NCBI RefSeq assembly: GCF_000424665.1
Contig: NZ_KE384221.1
Location: forward strand, 62,001 to 126,000
DNA length: 64,000 bases
Origin: Salinimicrobium terrae DSM 17865
GTDB lineage: Bacteria > Bacteroidota > Bacteroidia > Flavobacteriales > Flavobacteriaceae
Direction of reading: 5' to 3'
Made by a program: the position numbers and the translations under genes. The notes below the pieces were generated by a model, which did no database searches, was not told the origin of the DNA, and worked only from the letters and a program-made list of their open reading frames with translations. The number at the start of each line of letters is the position of its first letter. Within the stretch, counting starts at the first letter, position 1. Positions 31,336-39,305 of this stretch are shown here, piece after piece.

Positions 31336-31377
31336 GCACGCAGGATGCAGTTTTTAAGTAGGCAGTAAAGTAAATTT

Positions 31378-31415
31378 AAACCTCACGGATCATTCAGAAC
31401 TGGGAGGTTTTTTTG
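31378..31415 (+). terminator. Terminator of queA
   Basis: AAACCTC pairs with GAGGTTT across a ~19-nt loop and is followed by a T run, ~43 nt after the stop. Confidence 0.6.
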
Positions 31416-31477
31416 TGCCTCGTGGTGAAATTCTATTTTTTATAATACTTCAATTGTTTTTGCCTCGACCTCTTCGT

Positions 31478-31623
31478 CATGCTGAACTTGATTCAGCATC
31501 TCTTTAAGATAGCAACCCGGCAGGACCCTGAAATAAGTTCAGGGTGAAGGGATATTTTTCATGCCATGCTGAACTTGTTTTCATTTGGATCTTTACGTCA
31601 TGCTGAACTTGTTTCAGCATCTC
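31478..31623. repeat. ATGCTGAACTTG-TTCAGCAT repeat cluster
   Basis: ATGCTGAA-CTTGA-TTCAGCAT at about 31479-31499, a half copy at 31565-31581 and a full copy, ATGCTGAACTTGTTTCAGCAT, at about 31600-31620. Between them ACCCTGAA-ATAAG-TTCAGGGT (31525-31545) is a hairpin of the same plan. These are short dispersed stem-loop repeats of a kind common between genes in flavobacteria. Confidence 0.75.
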
Positions 31624-31628
31624 TATTT

Positions 31629-31669
31629 GAACCTTTTCAGGGTTTGGAACCCTGTAAGGGTTGTAAGGG
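31629..31669. repeat. AACC..AGGGTT intergenic repeat, copy 2
   Basis: GAACCTTTTCAGGGTTTG then GAACCCTGTAAGGGTTGT; related to 19292-19326. Confidence 0.6.
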
Positions 31670-31778
31670 TTTAATTATTAAGAAAGGAAGCTAAATAACT
31701 GGTTTGTAATTTGCGGCTAACTTATTGATCCTCAAAAATGACATTTTAGAGAGGTATATAAAATCGCAATTACTTTAG

Positions 31779-31786
31779 TATTTTTG
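31779..31786 (+). promoter_or_regulatory. -7 element TATTTTTG directly before rlmN
   Basis: Exact TAnnTTTG ending only 4 nt before the GTG start at 31791, so the rlmN mRNA would be leaderless or nearly so. Confidence 0.5.
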
Positions 31787-31790
31787 CAGC

Positions 31791-32846
31791 GTGAAAAACG
31801 GAAAGAAAGACATACGGGCATTGACCAAAGAACAGCTTCAGCAATTCTTTGTTTCTCAGGGAGATAAATCCTTCCGCGGAACTCAGGTATACGAGTGGCT
31901 GTGGGGAAAAGGAGCCCATTCTTTTGAAGATATGACCAACATTTCGAAGAATACCCGTCAAATGCTGAATGAAAATTTCGTGATCAATCACATACGGGTG
32001 GACGAGATGCAGCGAAGTAGTGACGGAACCATCAAAAATGCTGTCAAGCTGCATGATGACCTCACCGTGGAATCCGTTTTAATTCCTACAAAATCGCGAA
32101 CTACAGCCTGTGTTTCTTCTCAGGTTGGATGCAGTCTCGATTGTAAGTTCTGTGCTACTGCAAAGCTGAAGCGAATGCGTAATCTCAATCCCGATGAGAT
32201 CTACGATCAGGTAGTCGCTATTGACAATGAGAGCCGGTTGTACTTTGATAAGCCGCTGTCCAATATTGTTTTTATGGGAATGGGAGAGCCGCTCATGAAT
32301 TACAATAATGTTCTTAAGGCAATTGAAATGATCACTTCTCCTGAAGGTTTAAATATGTCCCCAAAGCGTATTACCGTTTCGACTTCAGGAGTGCCAAAAA
32401 TGATAAAAAAGATGGCCGATGAGGAGGTGAAATTCAAGCTTGCTGTTTCATTACATTCAGCCATTGATGAAGTCCGTACATCAATAATGCCTTTCAACGC
32501 GACCTTCCCGTTGGAAGATTTAAGAGAAGCCCTGGAATATTGGTATGCAAAGACAAAGAGCCGAATCACCTACGAATATGTAGTATGGAAGGGAATTAAT
32601 GACTGTAAAAAAGACATTGATGCTTTGGTAAGGTTCTGTAAATACGTTCCCTGTAAGGTTAACCTGATAGAATATAATGATATAGGTGATGAAACCTTCC
32701 GGCAGGCTCCTTCAGAAACTACAGACATGTACGTAAGGGAACTGGAACGCAACGGAATTACCTGTACAGTCCGCCGGTCACGCGGAAAAGATATTGATGC
32801 AGCCTGTGGACAACTTGCGAACAAATCTAAAGAAGTTCCCACCTAA
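31791..32846 (+). CDS. rlmN: 23S rRNA (adenine-2503-C2)-methyltransferase (dual-specificity with tRNA)
   Basis: Radical-SAM methyltransferase, 351 residues. The 4Fe-4S cysteines are C114, C118 and C121 (GCSLDCKFCATAKL); the second catalytic cysteine is C339 (DIDAACGQL). VFMGMGEPLMNYNNV and the N-terminal KSFRGTQVYEWLW match RlmN. It starts with GTG; no other start gives a full N-terminus. A -7 element lies 4 nt upstream. It methylates C2 of A2503 in 23S rRNA and A37 of some tRNAs. Confidence 0.96.
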   Translation: MKNGKKDIRALTKEQLQQFFVSQGDKSFRGTQVYEWLWGKGAHSFEDMTNISKNTRQMLNENFVINHIRVDEMQRSSDGTIKNAVKLHDDLTVESVLIPTKSRTTACVSSQVGCSLDCKFCATAKLKRMRNLNPDEIYDQVVAIDNESRLYFDKPLSNIVFMGMGEPLMNYNNVLKAIEMITSPEGLNMSPKRITVSTSGVPKMIKKMADEEVKFKLAVSLHSAIDEVRTSIMPFNATFPLEDLREALEYWYAKTKSRITYEYVVWKGINDCKKDIDALVRFCKYVPCKVNLIEYNDIGDETFRQAPSETTDMYVRELERNGITCTVRRSRGKDIDAACGQLANKSKEVPT

Positions 32847-32848
32847 AG

Positions 32849-32876
32849 TGGCAAAAAAGGCATTTTTTGAAGAGGT
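32849..32876. repeat. Dispersed palindromic element, diverged copy D
   Basis: GTGGCAAAAAAGGCATTTTT then TGAAGAGG, three bases after the rlmN stop. It could serve as a transcript-end hairpin. Confidence 0.5.
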
Positions 32877-32912
32877 TAAAAATTTAATCTTTTAACTATC
32901 TTAGCAGCCCTT

Positions 32913-33890
32913 ATGAAGGTAATTTCCAAAATAAAGCTGCCGGTAGAAAAGGAGATGGAACTTTTTGAAAAAAAGTTCACTCAGTCGATGTCTTCGAAGG
33001 TTGCCCTTTTAAACAGGATCACTCATTTTATAGTAAATCGCAAGGGTAAGCAAATGCGGCCCATGTTCGTTTTTCTTGTCGCAAAAATGGTTGCAGACGG
33101 GAAGGTGAACGAACGCACCTATAGGGGAGCCTCTGTTATTGAGCTTATTCATACTGCTACCCTGGTTCATGATGATGTGGTGGACGATTCTAACCGCCGC
33201 CGCGGATTCTTTTCCATAAATGCGCTTTGGAAAAATAAGATCGCCGTACTGGTGGGAGATTATTTGCTTTCAAAGGGACTTCTGCTTTCTATTGATCATA
33301 ACGATTTTGATTTACTGAAAATCATTTCTGTCGCTGTAAGAGAAATGAGCGAAGGTGAATTGCTGCAGATTGAAAAGGCGCGGCGCCTGGATATAACTGA
33401 AGATATTTACTACGAGATCATAAGACAAAAAACTGCTACCCTTATAGCGGCTTGTTGCAGCCTCGGGGCAGCCTCAGTCCAGCCGGATTCTCCTGAAGTA
33501 GAAAAAATGCGTCACTTTGGAGAACTTATAGGCATGGCTTTTCAGATCAAGGATGATCTTTTTGATTACGGAAATGAACGAATAGGAAAGCCAACTGGCA
33601 TTGATATCAAAGAGCAAAAAATGACTCTTCCGCTTATTTATGTGCTGAATAAAGTTCCTGCCAAAGAAAAGGCATGGGTGATAAATTCGGTCAAAAACCA
33701 TAACAAGGATAGTAAGCGAGTGAGAGAAGTGATCAATTTTGTTAAGGACAATGGTGGTTTGGACTATGCCGTTGCCAAAATGAAATTATTTCAACAAGAG
33801 GCGCTGGCCTTACTGGAAGAATACCCTGTCTCTCCTTATAAAGACTCTCTTATTCTTATGGTCAATTACGTTATTGAGCGTAAAAAATAG
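32913..33890 (+). CDS. Polyprenyl diphosphate synthase (long-chain trans-isoprenyl)
   Basis: 325 residues. First Asp-rich motif in ATLVHDDVVDDSNRRRG, second in KDDLFDYG, and GKQMRPMFVFLVAKM near the start. It condenses isopentenyl diphosphate onto allylic primers, most likely giving the octa/hexaprenyl tail of menaquinone. Product length cannot be read from the sequence by eye; the two residues before DDxxD are Val-His, small-to-medium as in long-chain enzymes. TATCTTAG lies 8 nt before the ATG. Confidence 0.92.
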   Translation: MKVISKIKLPVEKEMELFEKKFTQSMSSKVALLNRITHFIVNRKGKQMRPMFVFLVAKMVADGKVNERTYRGASVIELIHTATLVHDDVVDDSNRRRGFFSINALWKNKIAVLVGDYLLSKGLLLSIDHNDFDLLKIISVAVREMSEGELLQIEKARRLDITEDIYYEIIRQKTATLIAACCSLGAASVQPDSPEVEKMRHFGELIGMAFQIKDDLFDYGNERIGKPTGIDIKEQKMTLPLIYVLNKVPAKEKAWVINSVKNHNKDSKRVREVINFVKDNGGLDYAVAKMKLFQQEALALLEEYPVSPYKDSLILMVNYVIERKK

Positions 33891-34045
33891 ATCTAAATTC
33901 ACTTTTTTTAAATGGATTTTAGAGATTTGAAAGTAATCCAGCGAATAGAAGAAGCTAATCTTCAAAAAAATTTCTCAGCCTCAGGCAACCTTTTGTAACT
34001 TTCACGCGTCTATGTTAATAGAAGGCCTTTAGAAAAGCAAAGCAG

Positions 34046-34615
34046 GTGAAAGTAATTCAACTCTTTAAAAATGATTTTCATTTAATAAAACGTGCAGCCG
34101 CGGGAAACCGGCAGGCACAACGAAAGATCTATGAGAGGCATTCCGGAAAGATGCTCAGCGTTTGTCGGCAGTATGTAAAGGACCTTCAGCATGCAGAAGA
34201 AGTAATGCTCAATGGATTTTTCAAGGTGTTCACTCACCTGGAAGATTTCAGGAATGAGGGCAGCTTTGAAGGCTGGATGCGCAGGATCATGATTAGGGAA
34301 GCAATTTCTTTTCTTAGAACAAATAAGCGCTCAATGTTTGCTGAAGATGAGGTACCTGAAAACACCGATTTTTCATACTCCTTTACTGCCGAATTTAATG
34401 CGGCACACATACAGGAGTTGATCGATGGTTTGCCGGAAGGTTATAAAATGGTGTTTTTGATGTATGCCGTAGAAGGCTACAAGCATCAGGAAATTGCAAA
34501 AATCCTGAATATTTCTGAAGGTACTTCTAAATCACAGCTTTTTAAAGCGCGAAAAATGTTGCAGCAAAAACTGGAACAGGAAAACAAGACAGTATATGGA
34601 ACCGGAAAAATTTGA
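34046..34615 (+). CDS. ECF-type RNA polymerase sigma factor
   Basis: 189 residues, GTG start. Region 2 is visible as LIKRAAAGNRQAQRKIYERHSGKM and GSFEGWMRRIMIREAISFLR, and region 4 as LIDGLPEGYKMVFLMYAVEGYKHQEIAKILNISEGTSKSQLFKARKML. It overlaps by 20 nt the next gene, a membrane-anchored protein that may be its anti-sigma factor. TAACTTTC (33996-34003) is a possible -7 element. Target genes unknown. Confidence 0.93.
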   Translation: MKVIQLFKNDFHLIKRAAAGNRQAQRKIYERHSGKMLSVCRQYVKDLQHAEEVMLNGFFKVFTHLEDFRNEGSFEGWMRRIMIREAISFLRTNKRSMFAEDEVPENTDFSYSFTAEFNAAHIQELIDGLPEGYKMVFLMYAVEGYKHQEIAKILNISEGTSKSQLFKARKMLQQKLEQENKTVYGTGKI

Positions 34616-35318
34616 AAATAATATCAAAAAGGTGTTCGGAGAGAGGGAGATAAAACCATCTTCTCAAAGCTGGGAACAACTCAAGCAGCGCCTGGAGAAA
34701 AAAGAAGGAAAAAAGCGGCCTTACCTGTTATGGGGAGCATCGGCTGCAGCCATTGCTGCAATCTTCTTTATTTTGGGTGCTTATTTCAATGCGCCAATAG
34801 CTTCGGAAGAGTCTCAATTGGTGGAGCAAACACCTAAAAATAAGGTATTGGAGGAAAAAGTTGTGGAGCCTGAGGTGATCCAATTGGCTACTTCAGAAAG
34901 TGGAGTGAAAACTCAAAAGTCTGAAACAGAGAAAAAACCTTCAGCAGAAAGCCCTGCCAAAAATGCCATTTTTGAAACCCCATTTGGGAGGACTACTGAA
35001 GAAGAAGATCTACTCGCTTCAGAAATTACTTCTGAAGTACCTGAAGTTGTTAAGTCAGAAAGTGAATTGTTGCTCGCAGAACGGAAACCTGAAATATCTG
35101 AGATGTCACCATCCGAAGTTAGTGACCTCGAAGTGGAAGCCCTTCTACTATTGGCCACTGCCGAATTGAAGTCTGATCCTGCCTTTACAATTAATTCAAA
35201 TGAGTTACTGCACCAGGTGGAATATGAACTGGAACAGTCATTCAGACAAAAAGTTTTTGAAGTAGTAAAAGAAGGGTTTTCCAAAGCGAAAACTGCAGTC
35301 GCAAACCGTGATTTCTAA
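34596..35318 (+). CDS. Single-pass membrane protein, candidate anti-sigma factor
   Basis: 240 residues. The N-terminal ~45 are cytoplasm-like and charged (KVFGEREIKPSSQSWEQLKQRLEKKEGKKRP). One membrane helix follows (YLLWGASAAAIAAIFFILGAYF), then a Glu/Ser-rich low-complexity region and a C-terminal amphipathic segment. This plan (a short SSQSWEQLKQRL-like start, TM, disordered tail) recurs next to ECF sigma genes in flavobacteria. No zinc anti-sigma motif is present, so the function is inferred. A copy of the dispersed palindrome (34956-34979) is read in frame as PAKNAIFET. Confidence 0.7.
   Translation: MEPEKFENNIKKVFGEREIKPSSQSWEQLKQRLEKKEGKKRPYLLWGASAAAIAAIFFILGAYFNAPIASEESQLVEQTPKNKVLEEKVVEPEVIQLATSESGVKTQKSETEKKPSAESPAKNAIFETPFGRTTEEEDLLASEITSEVPEVVKSESELLLAERKPEISEMSPSEVSDLEVEALLLLATAELKSDPAFTINSNELLHQVEYELEQSFRQKVFEVVKEGFSKAKTAVANRDF
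34956..34979. repeat. Dispersed palindromic element, copy C, inside the anti-sigma-like gene
   Basis: Contains CAAAAATGCCATTTTTG (34958-34974), the exact reverse complement of the core of copy A, inside the low-complexity part of the reading frame. Confidence 0.65.
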
Positions 35319-35379
35319 TAAAATTTCATCAATCAATCAATTAACGGACTTCTTTTAGAAGTCCATAAAAATCAAAACC

Positions 35380-36408
35380 ATGAAAAAAGTTACATTTTTA
35401 ATGCTCTTTACATTCTGTTCTTTCATTATTAATCCTGCTATTGCACAGGAGCAATCACATCGGGAAAAGATCGAACAGCTGGAAAAACAAAAGGAACAGA
35501 TCATCACTGAAGAGAAAGAAGCTCTTAAAAAAGAAGTGGAAGCTATTAATAGGCGTGCCGAAGCAAAAGAAATTGACTGGGAAGAGGCCGAAAGACTTAA
35601 AAGTGAGGCCGCCAAAAAACATGCTCTGAATATTCAGAACAGGGTAGCTATTATCGATAACCAGATTGCACTGCTAACCCGGGAAGAGGAAAACGAAGAG
35701 TGGTCCTGGGATGATGAGGAGGAAGGTGGCAGTGAAGATGACGACCACTGGTATAATAAGAGCCACTACAGTCGTACCTCCACTTATTTAGTAGTTGCTG
35801 CGGGATTTAATAATGCCCTAACCGAAGGTCAGTCTATTAATGATTCTGATTTTAAGGTTGGCGGTAGCCGATTTTTTGAAATTGGAATAGCATGGAAAAC
35901 CCGGGTGTTTGAACACAGTAATTTTGCACGATTACTCTACGGATTTTCTTTTCAATTCAACGGTCTGAAACCGACAGATAACAGGTATTTTGTAGAGGAA
36001 GATGGACAAACGCAGCTTGTGGAGTATCCTCTTGAACTGGATAAATCGAAATTTAGAATGGATAACCTGGTCTTTCCTGTTCATTTTGAATTTGGTCCAT
36101 CAAAAAAGGTTGAAACCCCCAGAAGTGTTTGGTTCTCCACCCATAATAAATTCAAAATCGGTTTAGGAGGTTACGCCGGAGTGAATCTGGGAGAGCGTCA
36201 AAAATTAAAATTTGAGGAAAATGGAGAAGATGTCAAACAAAAATTAAAAGGAGATTACAACACTAATGATTTTATTTATGGACTTAGTGGTTACGTAGGT
36301 TTTGGAGGTACAGCACTATATGTGAAGTATGATTTAAACCCTATTTTTAAAGATCCCAATCCGGAGTTGCACAACATTTCTGTAGGGATACGATTTGATG
36401 CAATTTAA
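35380..36408 (+). CDS. Outer-membrane beta-barrel protein with N-terminal coiled coil
   Basis: 342 residues. Signal peptide MKKVTFLMLFTFCSFIINPAIA. Residues ~25-105 form a charged helical region, likely coiled coil (EKIEQLEKQKEQIITEEKEA and onward). A very acidic linker follows (WSWDDEEEGGSEDDDHW), then a C-terminal barrel of ~220 residues with strands such as STYLVVAAGFNNAL, KIGLGGYAGVNLGE and LHNISVGIRFDAI. Third gene behind the sigma and anti-sigma-like genes, and so likely a target or partner of that pair. No family name is certain. Confidence 0.8.
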   Translation: MKKVTFLMLFTFCSFIINPAIAQEQSHREKIEQLEKQKEQIITEEKEALKKEVEAINRRAEAKEIDWEEAERLKSEAAKKHALNIQNRVAIIDNQIALLTREEENEEWSWDDEEEGGSEDDDHWYNKSHYSRTSTYLVVAAGFNNALTEGQSINDSDFKVGGSRFFEIGIAWKTRVFEHSNFARLLYGFSFQFNGLKPTDNRYFVEEDGQTQLVEYPLELDKSKFRMDNLVFPVHFEFGPSKKVETPRSVWFSTHNKFKIGLGGYAGVNLGERQKLKFEENGEDVKQKLKGDYNTNDFIYGLSGYVGFGGTALYVKYDLNPIFKDPNPELHNISVGIRFDAI

Positions 36409-36555
36409 AAAGCAGTCATTTTTTAAAAGAGCTTTTTAAGGAGGTAAAATTGTCATCCTGATTCATTTCCGGATCTATCAGTCCGTTGATTGGGGAGAAG
36501 CTATAACAACTTTAGCTTGACGATATATCCTTTTTAAAAGGCTCTTCTTTTTGCG

Positions 36556-36563
36556 TACATTTG
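36556..36563 (+). promoter_or_regulatory. -7 promoter element TACATTTG of dnaG
   Basis: Exact TAnnTTTG, 20 nt before the TTG at 36584. It overlaps an alternative upstream TTG at 36551 and excludes it as start. Confidence 0.55.
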
Positions 36564-36583
36564 AAAAATTTCCACCACAAATT

Positions 36584-38536
36584 TTGATATCAAAAAGCAC
36601 CATAGATAAAGTTTTTGAATCCTCCCGGGTCGAAGAGGTGTTGGGGGATTTTGTCAATTTAAAGAAATCGGGCAGCAACTACAAAGGCCTTAGTCCTTTT
36701 AGTGAGGAGCGTACCCCTAGTTTCATGGTCTCTCCTGTAAAGCAGATATGGAAAGACTTTTCCAGCGGAAAAGGAGGGAATGTGGTGGCCTTTTTGATGG
36801 AACACGAACATTTTACTTATCCCGAAGCTATAAAATACCTGGCTAAAAAGTATAATATAGAAGTTGAAGAAACCGAGCAGAGTCAGGAGCAAAAAGAGCA
36901 GGCAGATGAGCGGGAGAGCATGTTTCTGGTGTCTGAATTTGCCGCAAAATATTTTCAGAACAATTTGCTTAAGAACGAGCTGGGAAAAGCTATTGGACTC
37001 AGTTACTTCAGGGAACGCGGATTTACCGATGAAACTATAAAGAAGTTTAGTTTAGGCTATTGTCTTGATGATTGGAATGCTTTTACTAATGAAGCTCTGG
37101 CAAAAGGTTACAAGCTTGAATATCTGGAAAAGACCGGACTTACTATTGTTAAAGAAGATAAGCAGTTTGACAGGTTCAAAGGGAGAGTAATGTTCCCAAT
37201 CCAATCCATGAGTGGTCGAGTTCTGGGATTTGGAGGTAGGATTCTAACTAATGATAAAAAAGCAGCAAAATATTTAAATAGTCCAGAAAGTGAGATCTAC
37301 CACAAGAGTAAGGTGCTTTATGGGATCTACCATGCAAAACAGAGTATTGCCAAAGAAGATAACTGTTATTTAGTAGAGGGATATACAGATGTGATCCAAT
37401 TTAATCAGGCCGGCATTGAAAATGTTGTTTCCTCTTCGGGTACTGCTTTAACTCCCGAGCAGATTCGGCTTATTAACCGGCTTACCAAGAATATTACTGT
37501 GCTTTTTGACAGCGATGCTGCGGGCCAGCGGGCATCCATTCGTGGAATTGACCTTATTCTGGAGCAGGGGATGAATGTGAAAGTTTGTGCCTTTCCGGAA
37601 GGGGAAGATCCCGACAGTTTTGCAAAGAAAAATTCTGAGGAGGATATCAGGCTGTACCTTCAGGAAAATTCTAAGGATTTTATCAATTACAAGGCTTCTT
37701 TGCTGATGGAGGAGGCAAAGAATGATCCTGTTAAAAAAGCTTCGCTCATTCGGGATATGGTTAGCAGTATTTCGAAGATTCCCGATAATATTCAGCAGGA
37801 AGTTTATGTACAGGAGACATCCCGAATCATGGATATTTCTGAAGAAGTGTTGTTTACCACTCTTGCCCAACTTAGCGGTAAAGGTTCAGGAAAACCTGCA
37901 TCTAAAAAAACGAAGCAGTTCGAAGTAGTAAGAGATGATCCCACTCCGCGGGTGAAGGTCGATGAATTGTATGTGCTGGAACGCACAATTATTAGTCTTT
38001 TACTTCATTATGGGATGATGGAAGAGGATTTTGAAGATCTGGTAGTAAAGGTAGATGAGAAGGGGGAGATTTCCCTGGAGCCGGAGATAGTGAGGGCGAA
38101 GGTGTATGAGAAGATCTTTCTTGATCTTCAGGAAGATGAAGTGGCTTTTGCGAATGAACATTTCCAGAAGATCTATCAAATGGTCATTAAAAAATACAAC
38201 GAGGAAGAAGAATTTTCCATTGACACTTTTATAAATGAGTTACCTCCGGAAAATGCTTCGGAAGTAACCGGCATTTTAATGGATGAAGAACAGTACGTGC
38301 TTCACGACTGGGAAAGGATGGATATTTTTGTAAAGGGGAAAAAAGCTGAAATTGGCCGCCTGGTAAATGAAACCATTCTGGCTCTAAGGAGGTATTTGGT
38401 GAACAAGAAAATAAACGAGCTCAATCGAGAAATAAAAGAAGTCCCTCCCGAAGAATCAAATGGGATCCTGCAGGATATAATGGATTATATTTCCCTTAAG
38501 AAAGTCCTGTCGGGAAAACTTAACCGGGTTATGTAG
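36584..38536 (+). CDS. dnaG: DNA primase with a zinc-ribbon lacking its ligands
   Basis: 650 residues from TTG 36584, giving the family-typical MISKSTIDKVFESSRVEEVLGDFV. Synthesises RNA primers at the replication fork. TOPRIM motifs are intact (LVEGYTDVIQF, VLFDSDAAGQRA). In the N-terminal CHC2 zinc ribbon the usual CPFHxExTPSF ... CFGC reads SPFSEERTPSF ... DFSS: all four metal ligands are replaced (S37, S40, D58, S61), although the rest of the fold is recognisable. The C-terminal helicase-binding region is helical and acidic. It ends 8 nt inside the convergent LuxR-type gene. Confidence 0.94.
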   Translation: MISKSTIDKVFESSRVEEVLGDFVNLKKSGSNYKGLSPFSEERTPSFMVSPVKQIWKDFSSGKGGNVVAFLMEHEHFTYPEAIKYLAKKYNIEVEETEQSQEQKEQADERESMFLVSEFAAKYFQNNLLKNELGKAIGLSYFRERGFTDETIKKFSLGYCLDDWNAFTNEALAKGYKLEYLEKTGLTIVKEDKQFDRFKGRVMFPIQSMSGRVLGFGGRILTNDKKAAKYLNSPESEIYHKSKVLYGIYHAKQSIAKEDNCYLVEGYTDVIQFNQAGIENVVSSSGTALTPEQIRLINRLTKNITVLFDSDAAGQRASIRGIDLILEQGMNVKVCAFPEGEDPDSFAKKNSEEDIRLYLQENSKDFINYKASLLMEEAKNDPVKKASLIRDMVSSISKIPDNIQQEVYVQETSRIMDISEEVLFTTLAQLSGKGSGKPASKKTKQFEVVRDDPTPRVKVDELYVLERTIISLLLHYGMMEEDFEDLVVKVDEKGEISLEPEIVRAKVYEKIFLDLQEDEVAFANEHFQKIYQMVIKKYNEEEEFSIDTFINELPPENASEVTGILMDEEQYVLHDWERMDIFVKGKKAEIGRLVNETILALRRYLVNKKINELNREIKEVPPEESNGILQDIMDYISLKKVLSGKLNRVM

Positions 38537-39167
38537 GCCGTATTTGTAACAAACGTGATTGATTAATCAAATCTGCCAGATTATCTACTCTTAATTTCTT
38601 CAGCAGTCTTGTCTTATAGGTGCTTACGGTTTTTTCGTTGATATCTAGAGCCTCGGCAATATCTTTATTTCGTTTTCCTGTGGAAAGTAAATTGAGGACT
38701 TCAATTTCCCTTGTAGAGAGCTTTTTGTAGCGGCTTACGAGGTTATTGGATCTGGTGGTTCCCGAATTGATCTTTTCACTTATCTCTTTGTTGAGGTAAA
38801 TTCCTCCCCTGGCAACCTGATGGACTGCTTCTGAAAGGATATCTGTAGAAACAGTTTTTGAAAGATAAGCAGCGGCCCCCGCTTTTATAGAATTTAAAGC
38901 ATACATTTCCTCGGGATGACAGCTAAGAATAAGGATCTTAATACCGGGATTTTCAGATTTTATAGTTCTAAGGGCGGTAATACCATTTATTTCCGGTAGA
39001 TCGATCTCCAGGATCAAAACGTCTGGATTTCTGGTTTTTAAAGCCCGGAAAAGATCCTTCCCATTAGTCACTTTTCCTACTACTTCATACACTCCTTCTT
39101 TCTCCAAAAGGGAAGAAATCCCCATGCGGGTTATGGGATGGTGGTCTGCTATTAGAATTTTAGTCAT
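38529..39167 (-). CDS. NarL/LuxR-type response regulator with Glu at the phosphoacceptor site
   Basis: 212 residues: receiver domain 1-120 and a LuxR-type helix-turn-helix at about 145-205 (KLSTREIEVLNLLSTGKRNKDIAEALDINEKTVSTYKTRLLKKL). The acidic pocket Asp is in ILIADHH and the switch Lys in YLSKTVS, but the phosphorylation site PDVLILEIDLPEING has Glu54 where a canonical regulator has Asp. Glu can mimic the phosphorylated state, so the protein may be constitutively active or regulated otherwise. No histidine kinase gene is adjacent. 138 nt divide it from nadE. Confidence 0.9.
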   Translation of the reverse strand: MTKILIADHHPITRMGISSLLEKEGVYEVVGKVTNGKDLFRALKTRNPDVLILEIDLPEINGITALRTIKSENPGIKILILSCHPEEMYALNSIKAGAAAYLSKTVSTDILSEAVHQVARGGIYLNKEISEKINSGTTRSNNLVSRYKKLSTREIEVLNLLSTGKRNKDIAEALDINEKTVSTYKTRLLKKLRVDNLADLINQSRLLQIRPT

Positions 39168-39305
39168 TGTTTGAATTTTAGCACAAGAAACCTATTCAGT
39201 TATGTAACATAACCGCCTGATTATTAGTTTGAATCGTAAAATTAGGGGGAGAATGAAATTTACTGCCTTATTCTCTCGAAAAATAATTTTTTCGATAAAG
39301 TGCAA

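Larger units (their letters stand above)
31416..31790. other. Non-coding stretch filled with repeats
   Basis: No coding frame is credible. It holds three ATGCTGAACTTG units, an ACCCTGAA-type hairpin, one AACC..AGGGTT repeat and a degenerate copy of the dispersed palindrome (31731-31751), then the rlmN promoter element. Confidence 0.6.

Noticed and set aside
36551-36583. Upstream TTG start for dnaG
   Set aside because: It overlaps the TACATTTG promoter element and adds residues not seen in primases; TTG 36584 gives the family N-terminus.
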